From JBEKIK01 sp050013075 (GTDB lineage: Bacteria; Planctomycetota; Planctomycetia; Pirellulales; Thermoguttaceae): a stretch of 64,000 bases of DNA. This document shows positions 58,462 through 64,000 of this stretch, piece by piece; within the stretch, counting starts at the first letter, position 1; each line of letters starts with the position of its first letter. The DNA lies in contig JBEKFZ010000007.1 in NCBI GenBank assembly GCA_050013075.1, positions 23,454-87,453 of the forward strand. Direction: 5' to 3'. Below the pieces are notes generated by a model that was not told where the DNA came from, ran no database searches, and saw nothing but the letters and a program-made list of their open reading frames with translations. The position numbers and the translations under genes are program-made.

Positions 58462-58620
58462 AACGGGATTCACAAAATTAGCCTTGGCGGCCTACTAGTG
58501 GAATCGCATTAATAGTTATGCCGTGTCATTCTGATATAAGTGGGGGCAAACACAGACATCGAGATTAGGTAATCCCTTGTGCCGCTTAGAGATACGATCT
58601 AATTACCGGAGACGTGCGGG

Positions 58621-58878
58621 CTAATCGACGACCTTGTAGACCTGGTCGTGCTCTCTGGCGTGTTGGGCCACGCGCATGCCAACCGACTGGCCAACGGCGG
58701 CCTCGGCGACCGACTTGTTGTCGATCTGCATGGATTCGATTTTTTGCATAAAGTCGCTGGTGTGGCCTTTGACGTGGATCGTGTCGCCCACGCAGAGTTT
58801 ATCCTGAGTGATAGTGATCGCCATCACCCCGATCTTGCTGAAATAATGCGTAACCTTGCCGATTTCAACTTCCGCCAT
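58621..58878 (-). CDS. Translation-factor-like beta-barrel protein
   Basis: An 85-residue protein resembling domain 2 of translation elongation factors, often annotated as translation elongation factor-like or U32-peptidase-associated. ATG 58878 is preceded by GGGAGG. Seen: EVEIGKVTHYFSKIGVMAITITQDKLCVGDTIHVKGHTSDFMQKIESMQIDNKSVAEAAVGQSVGMRVAQHAREHDQVYKV, which is the complete barrel. Related proteins are thought to bind RNA or tRNA or to partner U32 enzymes; function unknown. Confidence 0.82.
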   Translation of the reverse strand: MAEVEIGKVTHYFSKIGVMAITITQDKLCVGDTIHVKGHTSDFMQKIESMQIDNKSVAEAAVGQSVGMRVAQHAREHDQVYKVVD

Positions 58879-59347
58879 GACACCGTCCTCCCATGTTAAA
58901 GTCTTTGTTTGATACCATAAAGCCGCGACGGGCACCAACGGGTACCATGCGATAGCATGGTCGGTTGGTCGGTCGCGGTTTGGTTGCGGCCAAACGGCAT
59001 GTCAGGAAACAACCGAAAATGAACTGTTTATTGTGCAATATGATGCCAAAATCACAGTCTTGGTGCAAGATGCCCGGGAAAAAGATTTTTATGCCCCCCT
59101 GCCCTGTCTCGGCAATGTTTTACGACAAGGAAACAACATTAGAGCCGGAAATACAGCAGTTTAAAGCCTAAAGCCTACCTGTATTCCTTACGCCAGTGCC
59201 GAAGCAGATTATCCGACAGGAAAGCTACGATGTTAGGCCTCAAGGATACCCAGCGACGGGTTGGTCTGCCACTTGCCGCGGGTGATGAATAAAAATGATG
59301 AATGATGAATTATGACTTTTCAGCCAATAATTGAAAACAACCTTAAA
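58879..59347. other. Intergenic region with hairpin repeat and heptads
   Basis: A hairpin block at 58920-58980 (GCCGCGACGGGCACCAAC ... GGTCGGTCGCGG) is an inverted, diverged copy of the GGTCGCGGCTAAAC class. GATGAAT heptads lie at 59288-59312. Nothing gene-like otherwise. Confidence 0.6.
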
Positions 59348-60532
59348 TCACTGCTCTTGGTCGGATATTTCGTATGGGACTTGGTCGCGAAGTTGTTCGG
59401 CCTTTGCCCGGAGTTTTTGGAGAATCTCGCTCTGGCGGGCGTCAAGCTCGGACTGGTTGATCTCGGCCAGCAGTTTCAGCGCTTGGACCGGACGGTTTTC
59501 GATGGTCACAAGAATTTGTGCAAGCTTCAGTTGCATTAGAGCCGACTTTTGCGGATATCGCTTTAGATGTTCTTTCATAAGGGGAACCGATTCGGACCAC
59601 AGTTTGTTCTTATGCAAGGCCAGGATAAGATTGAACAGGTCGTTTTGGGGCAGAATCCAGTCGCGCAATTCACGCGACATGCGTTGATGAAACTTCAGGG
59701 CAAGTTGGGGCTGGGCATTCTGGATAATCTCATGGATTTCTTTAAGGGCGGCTTCTCGCAGGCTTTGCTGATCTATTTTTTCTTCTGGTTCTTGTTGGCT
59801 CGCTTGATTTTTATGTTCGGCCTGTTCTCGTTCTTCCTCGGTCATCGTGTTCCGACCGGCCAAGACTGAAAAGAGGTCCCAGTTCTCGCAATCGACCAAT
59901 CGCGCCTTGAGCAAAGCAATGGCAACGGCAAAACCCACAGAGGCCCCGAGTAGATGCATTACCGCGCTGGATATTTGCATGCCAATGAAAAACTGAATCG
60001 TAATCTGGAGCAAGAGCATCAGGCCGACCATGGCCATGATGCTTATTTCGAAATTGGCGGTGCGGATGAAAACAAACAGAACGACAACGAGGAAGCACTG
60101 TATTTTGTTAACCGGGGCCCAAATCAGGCTCATGGCCATTAAGCCGTAGATAATTCCCGAGGCCCCCAATCCTCCGCCGCCTCTTAGCGATCCGAGCATC
60201 ATATACTGCACGATCGCCGATCCAATAATGCCAATGCCGAGATATAGCACCAGCGTCTTCAGCCAACCAAGCTTTCCTTCGATGATCAGGCTGAACGCCC
60301 ATAGAGCAAACATATTGCCGGCAAGGTGCATAATTCCGACGTGCATGAAATTGGACGTGATCCACTGTGCCGGATGCAATCCGTTGCCAAATGTCAAAAT
60401 AAAAGGCCTAGCCTGCTCGGGATACGCCAACTGCAGGCCGAATACGACACAATTCACGGCAATCATAAAAACCGTGATTATCGGCCAATGATAAATCGGC
60501 GCATCGGTGCCGTAGGGTATGAAAAAGAACAT
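59348..60532 (-). CDS. Rhomboid intramembrane serine protease with C-terminal extension
   Basis: Cleaves membrane proteins within the bilayer. 394 residues: six membrane helices in the first ~215 residues, HVGIMHLAGNMFALWAFS (helix 2), catalytic Ser125 in GLGASGIIYGL and His193 in AVMHLLGASVGF. The last ~160 residues form a soluble charged and helical domain (LRDWILPQNDLFNLILALHKNKLWSESVPLMKEHLKRYPQ) with TPR character, suggesting substrate or partner binding. Single gene. Confidence 0.92.
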   Translation of the reverse strand: MFFFIPYGTDAPIYHWPIITVFMIAVNCVVFGLQLAYPEQARPFILTFGNGLHPAQWITSNFMHVGIMHLAGNMFALWAFSLIIEGKLGWLKTLVLYLGIGIIGSAIVQYMMLGSLRGGGGLGASGIIYGLMAMSLIWAPVNKIQCFLVVVLFVFIRTANFEISIMAMVGLMLLLQITIQFFIGMQISSAVMHLLGASVGFAVAIALLKARLVDCENWDLFSVLAGRNTMTEEEREQAEHKNQASQQEPEEKIDQQSLREAALKEIHEIIQNAQPQLALKFHQRMSRELRDWILPQNDLFNLILALHKNKLWSESVPLMKEHLKRYPQKSALMQLKLAQILVTIENRPVQALKLLAEINQSELDARQSEILQKLRAKAEQLRDQVPYEISDQEQ

Positions 60533-60870
60533 GTGCCCGATCCATTATCGGTAAAACATCACAAGACAACGCCACCCAGGATTAGATGCCACCCGGAATT
60601 AGAGATATTTTAACCGGTTTTGGTGTAGAAATACAAGCGATTAGGGACGGACGTTATAGACGATCTTGGCTCTATTCCAAGCCCACGCTCGTCGTGGGCA
60701 CATATAATGTTTAATTAACACGAAAACATGAAGCTATTTTTTTCAAAATGCCCTTTGATAATGCACTGAACACTTGACAATAGGGAACATTTTGGTATGT
60801 ATTATCGGATTATCATACACAGAATGCATGGCTACGGAATTTCAAAAATGAATAAGGCGAGCAATGTCCG
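60533..60870. promoter_or_regulatory. Intergenic region with a possible promoter for the next gene
   Basis: TTGACA at 60774-60779 and TATGTA at 60796-60801 (16-nt spacing) form a plausible sigma-70-type promoter about 70 nt before the start at 60871. A CCCACGCTCGTCGTGGG hairpin lies at 60681-60697. No gene in the remaining sequence. Confidence 0.4.
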
Positions 60871-61695
60871 ATGAGCGAATACCAATTCATCCATTTCCTG
60901 GCAATTGATAAACCGCTAAACGATAAACAGATGGCTTTCATGCGGCGTCAGTCGACGAGGGCCGAGATTACTGAGTGGGAGTTCACCAACGAATATGATT
61001 TCGGCGACTTTCACGGCAATGCAAAAGAAATGCTGCGGCGCGGATTCGATATCCATTTGCATTATGCCAACTTCGGTATCAGGAGGTTGATGATCCGCTT
61101 GCCCAGCGGTCTTCCCTGCGACCGCCGCACATTCAAGGCATTTCAAGTTGAAGATTGTGTGGAATGGATCGCCGACAAAAAAGGCAAAGGGGGCATCCTT
61201 GATATTGAGCCAGAATCGGATGCCGGAACGTATGATGAGGACATTTACGACGTTGACACATTGCTCCATAAACTCGTTCTGATCCGCAACTTATTGATCA
61301 ACGGCGATTTGCGGCCGCTTTATATCGCTTGGTTGGCGTGCAACTACGATGAGCAGTCGATGGAGCCGCCCGTGCCCGCGGGATTGGGTAAATTACCCCG
61401 AGAGCTCAAGGCCATGGCGGATTTCTACGAATTGAGCAATAAGCTTCTTGAAGCAGCTGCTAAACGCTCGCCACGGCTGTCCAAAGCATCGGATGCGGGC
61501 GAAACGATAAAAGAATGGATCGCCAAGCAGTCGCCAAAAGAACTGCGCACGCTCGTTGGGAAGTTTTTAATGAATGACACGGCCGAGATTCGGGCTAAAA
61601 CGCTGTCTCGCATCCGTGAACAATCGGGGGCAGTGACCTGGCCAACCGCGGAACCGTCACGCACTTGGGGGCAGTTGCGGGATTCAGCGGGATAA
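60871..61695 (+). CDS. Conserved-looking hypothetical protein
   Basis: A 274-residue soluble protein of unknown function. N-terminal half has a distinct composition: YQFIHFLAIDKPLNDKQMAFMRRQSTRAEITEWEFTNEYDFGDFHGNAKEMLRRGFDIHLHYANFGIRRLMIRLP. The recurring aromatic and acidic pattern (EYDFGDFHG) and HLHYANFG recall a family seen in planctomycetes and myxobacteria and often labelled hypothetical. C-terminal half is helical and charged, with no catalytic motif. Followed 80 nt later by another uncharacterised gene. Confidence 0.72.
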   Translation: MSEYQFIHFLAIDKPLNDKQMAFMRRQSTRAEITEWEFTNEYDFGDFHGNAKEMLRRGFDIHLHYANFGIRRLMIRLPSGLPCDRRTFKAFQVEDCVEWIADKKGKGGILDIEPESDAGTYDEDIYDVDTLLHKLVLIRNLLINGDLRPLYIAWLACNYDEQSMEPPVPAGLGKLPRELKAMADFYELSNKLLEAAAKRSPRLSKASDAGETIKEWIAKQSPKELRTLVGKFLMNDTAEIRAKTLSRIREQSGAVTWPTAEPSRTWGQLRDSAG

Positions 61696-61775
61696 CAATG
61701 AAAAAGTGATTAAATACGGTGCCCGTACAATGCGATTAGGTTTTTATCGAGGTTCCTAATCTTGGAGTCAGGTTA

Positions 61776-62621
61776 ATGACATTCCCACGCCGAACCCGTG
61801 CTGAGAACGCCGCATTCGTGGTCGAATCTGTCAGGGCGATAGGGCTTGAAGTGCCTGCCAGCTCGCGCATAATGCGGATGTACCGCACGCTTATTGATGG
61901 AAGTCGGCCATTGATTCTGCCAACGGACCCGGATTTTGAGACAGCCCTAGAAGCAGAGTGCGATATGCAAGTGCTCGCGTTTGTGTTCGACGTTGCCGCT
62001 GCCCACCCGGCCGATCAGAAATTTTGTGACCTCGTCAAGTTGGCGTTGGGCGACTCTGTGTTACCGCAAAACAACCGTAATCAATCTAAAGGCCGCGACT
62101 TCCAGTTTGAATTGTTTGTTGCGGCGATCTGCCAGAATGCCGGCCTATTGCACGTTGAGCGTGAGGAACCCGATGTGACATGCGTTGTCCGAGGCATGAA
62201 GTATGGTCTTGCAGTGAAGCGCGTAAAGAGCGCTAGAAACCTGCACAAGTGCATCTCAAGGGCCGCCGACCAGATCAAGAAGGCAGGCTTGCCCGGCATA
62301 GTAGTTTTAGAAACCAACCTCCTCTTCAATCCCAACAATATCCCCATAACTAGGCCAATGTCCGACGATGAGTTCGGAAGATTTCATTATAAGGCCCTTT
62401 GCCTATGCATAAAGAAACACGCAGATCAAATCCACAAGTCGGTAAAAGACAAGGGCGTCTATGGCCTTATCTTTCACGACCAACAGATTCGCCGTCTCGA
62501 TCTGAATGGTGGCTGGTGCCTTGAGGAGATGGACCTAAAATTTCCGCTCGAATACCATCAGCACAAATTTCACTGCTTTGCCGATGGCTATTTCACCGGC
62601 CTGCCGAACCGAGTAAACTGA
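61776..62621 (+). CDS. Hypothetical protein with a possible PD-(D/E)xK nuclease core
   Basis: A 281-residue soluble protein. Residues 105-155 read GRDFQFELFVAAICQNAG, HVEREEPDVTCVVRGMKYGLAVKRVKS: Glu112, Asp133 (in PD) and Lys148 (in AVK) have the order and spacing of the PD-(D/E)xK core, where the last element is normally E-x-K or D-x-K but A-x-K occurs. The rest is predicted helical. No methyltransferase or helicase is adjacent, so it is not an obvious restriction system. Nuclease role is a hypothesis. Confidence 0.6.
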   Translation: MTFPRRTRAENAAFVVESVRAIGLEVPASSRIMRMYRTLIDGSRPLILPTDPDFETALEAECDMQVLAFVFDVAAAHPADQKFCDLVKLALGDSVLPQNNRNQSKGRDFQFELFVAAICQNAGLLHVEREEPDVTCVVRGMKYGLAVKRVKSARNLHKCISRAADQIKKAGLPGIVVLETNLLFNPNNIPITRPMSDDEFGRFHYKALCLCIKKHADQIHKSVKDKGVYGLIFHDQQIRRLDLNGGWCLEEMDLKFPLEYHQHKFHCFADGYFTGLPNRVN

Positions 62622-62732
62622 ACCGAGACCGGGGGCGTTTAGTGTTACGTCGTGTCTTATAAACCAGGGAAGGAGTGGCGTTCGGAGCGAACCCGGAAAT
62701 TCAGGGGACAGCATACATAATTATTTACGGTT

Positions 62733-63197
62733 TTATGCACTTTTATCGGCAATCCTGGGCAAGTAAGCGTTTGCTTGCAGATCGAGGGCGCAATCTTCTC
62801 CCATGAAAATGGCAGTAAAGTAATCAAGAAATCCTTGATGGCCGAGGATGAGGGTTTCTTTATCCGCATCTCCAGCGGCAAAATACACACGCGCCAACCA
62901 TCGCAGAGTCTCGTCCGGATGGACAAGCTCAAGTTTGACGTCTGCATAAGACAAGGTGATTTCTTGCCCACCAAAGGCAGTAGCAGCGGGGCCTTTGCCG
63001 GCTATCAAAGTGATTCCAAGATCGTGTGCGATTGATTCAGGAAGGATCGTGTTATCGGCGCCCGTATCGACAAGTGCAAGGAAATCACCAGAACCTTTGG
63101 AGCCATGGACCTTGATCTGGACTTCGGGACGAAAGATGACCATCGGCTCGCCCGTGTCTGGCGAAGATGACAAAATTGCCGTGTAATCGAATCTCAT
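62733..63197 (-). CDS. Retropepsin-like aspartic protease
   Basis: A 154-residue single-domain aspartic protease-like protein. ATG 63197 overlaps the upstream gene by 4 nt. Seen: ALVDTGADNTILPESIAHDLG with the catalytic DTG at 44-46, and ATAFGGQEITLSYADVKLEL and ILGHQGFLDYFTAIF, the hydrophobic-hydrophobic-Gly element that completes the fold. Such bacterial proteins are dimeric like retroviral protease. No reverse transcriptase or mobile element is near; natural substrate unknown. Confidence 0.85.
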   Translation of the reverse strand: MRFDYTAILSSSPDTGEPMVIFRPEVQIKVHGSKGSGDFLALVDTGADNTILPESIAHDLGITLIAGKGPAATAFGGQEITLSYADVKLELVHPDETLRWLARVYFAAGDADKETLILGHQGFLDYFTAIFMGEDCALDLQANAYLPRIADKSA

Positions 63198-63415
63198 GCG
63201 CCGCCCACAAACGGTCCGCGAGGGACCTTTTGGAGAATAGGGCATTCACAGCCGCGGGCTATTGCTTGATGTCTGACACTATCCATGTCCGTGCCGTGGG
63301 ACAGGATTTCGGAACGATTTTCGTTCCAGGCCAGCCATTGTCCGGCAAATTCCATCGGTACCGGTTCGCCACGCTCCGGAAACCGCGTGATATACTCATC
63401 GAGTTTCATCTGCAT
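63194..63415 (-). CDS. DUF5678-like small protein
   Basis: A 73-residue protein starting at ATG 63415 behind GGAG. MQMKLDEYITRFPERGEPVPMEFAGQWLAWNENRSEILSHGTDMDSVRHQAIARGCECPILQKVP resembles the DUF5678 pattern (G-x-W-x-A-W ... G ... VP). The stop overlaps the start of the retropepsin-like gene, so the two are coupled; this pairing suggests a functional unit of unknown role. Confidence 0.75.
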   Translation of the reverse strand: MQMKLDEYITRFPERGEPVPMEFAGQWLAWNENRSEILSHGTDMDSVRHQAIARGCECPILQKVPRGPFVGGA

Positions 63416-63505
63416 AGATTTTACTCCATAGTCAACCCATAAAAGTCTACCACAATTGGGGAAATTTGCCAATCACCATAGGGCTAATACCAAGAAATAA
63501 AAAAA

Positions 63506-63612
63506 TCCGGCGACACCTACTCTCGCGCTTTTGGCACTACCATCGGCTCCGAAAGCTTAACTACCGTGTTCGGAATGGGAACGGGTGTGGCCTTTCGAAA
63601 ATCGTCACCGGA
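63506..63612 (-). rRNA. rrf: 5S ribosomal RNA
   Basis: 107 nt; the ends pair as TCCGGTGAC / GTGTCGCCGGA to form helix I, and the internal CCCATTCCGAACACGG and CGATGGTAGTGC stretches are universally conserved 5S motifs. It follows 23S on the minus strand. Confidence 0.95.
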
Positions 63613-63832
63613 AAGGAGCGTTCCGCCCCAATCGTAAAGGGGCGGGCCGCTAAAAAGTTTTCAGTTTACAGTTTTCAGTAATCAGTTCTTGAACTAGCAA
63701 GAACTGAAAACTGATTACTGACAACTGATAACTTAAATGATCGTGGCATGAAGCGGCTTCTTAGCCCTCACCCTAACCCTCTTCCAAAGGGAGAGGGGAC
63801 GAGGGCAGGCATTTAGGAGCGTTGGATACATA
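63613..63832. repeat. 23S-5S spacer filled with repeats
   Basis: 63650-63734 is a heptad tract (GTTTTCA, GTTTACA, GTAATCA words) that reads through AGTTCTTGAACTAGCAAGAACT into the complementary words, i.e. a long hairpin. 63765-63806 holds a CCCTAACCCTCTTCC/GGGAGAGGGG inverted repeat. Both must be transcribed as part of the rRNA precursor. Confidence 0.85.
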
Positions 63833-64000
63833 TGGCCAAGCGTTCGTCCGTTAGTACCGGTTAGCTAAACGCATTACTGCGCGTACACATCCGGCCTATC
63901 AACCTGGTAGTCTTCCAGGGGACTTTTGCGACTTACGTCGCGACGAAATCTGATCTTGGAGAGGGCTTCACGCTTATATGCTTTCAGCGTTTATCCTTTC
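63833..64000 (-). rRNA. rrl: 23S ribosomal RNA, 3' end
   Basis: The last ~168 nt of 23S rRNA; the remainder lies beyond the window. Recognised by CGTGAAGCCCTCTCCAAGAT, GGAAGACTACCAGGTTGATA and AGCTAACCGGTACTAACGG. The exact 3' end is estimated from the expected pairing with the 5' end of 23S, which is not visible here. Confidence 0.93.

Noticed and set aside
62733..63197. Retroelement remnant because of the DTGA protease
   Set aside because: No reverse transcriptase, integrase or terminal repeats; the gene is coupled to a cellular DUF5678-type gene.
1277..63734. Heptad tracts as CRISPR arrays
   Set aside because: Units are 7 nt and contiguous, without unique spacers; no cas gene is present.

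Overview
The window reads as chromosomal DNA from a flagellated planctomycete. The evidence is a TIGR03000-type Cys-rich surface protein, two BBP7-like outer-membrane barrels, an SHD1-domain secreted protein, an NPCBM protein, a secreted fucosidase, Kdo synthesis (kdsA) and a canonical flagellar gene block that uses a sigma-54 regulator. The assignment rests on gene families only; the 23S rRNA end is not enough to place it further.

Layout. 1-14.6 kb: housekeeping and metabolic genes: oligoendopeptidase F (cut by the window edge), fabH, an NRDE/TANGO2 protein, GH29 fucosidase, class I aminotransferase, myo-inositol-phosphate synthase, a DUF433/DUF5615 toxin-antitoxin-like pair, an ABM monooxygenase, three exported planctomycete proteins, truA and asd. 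14.8-15.6 kb: Cys-rich TIGR03000 protein. 15.9-36.6 kb: flagellar cluster on the minus strand, read flgN-like, histidine kinase, NtrC-type regulator, then flgB flgC fliE fliF fliG fliH fliI fliJ motE-like fliK flgD flgE flbD fliL fliN fliO fliP fliQ fliR flhB. A textbook sigma-54 promoter precedes flgB, immediately behind the sigma-54 activator gene. motA, motB, fliM and flhA are not in the cluster. 36.7-45 kb: TPR proteins, an esterase-like hydrolase with an Asp at the nucleophile position, a TMTC-like membrane/TPR protein and xerD. 45.4-49.4 kb: YhaM-like exonuclease, ybjQ, prmC, prfA, rpmE. 49.8-62.6 kb: AT-rich SHD1 gene, lipoprotein-kdsA pair, lipid kinase, orphan FliL-like gene, tandem BBP7 barrels, rhomboid protease and two uncharacterised genes, one with a possible PD-(D/E)xK nuclease core. 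62.7-64 kb: retropepsin/DUF5678 pair, then 5S and the 3' end of 23S rRNA, all on the minus strand.

The most unusual content is in the spaces between genes. More than twenty tracts consist of degenerate heptanucleotides. The 7-nt phase is kept while the word changes (GGATGAA, CAGTGGG, TATCAGT, CAGCCTC, GCAAATT, AAATGAC, CTAATCC and others). Distant tracts share the same order of words, and many carry the palindrome AAACCGCAAGCGGTTT or GTGGGCARTTTAYTGCCCAC. Because 7 is coprime with 3, a heptad array encodes the same cyclic peptide in every frame. Several genes use such tracts as coding sequence: signal peptides of three or four exported proteins, and an in-frame loop insertion in the TMTC-like protein. 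Tracts also abut start codons in the flagellar block and lie in the 23S-5S spacer. They resemble in form the heptanucleotide STRR repeats known from cyanobacteria. A second layer consists of short hairpins whose stems differ between copies and are often followed by GGCTAAA.
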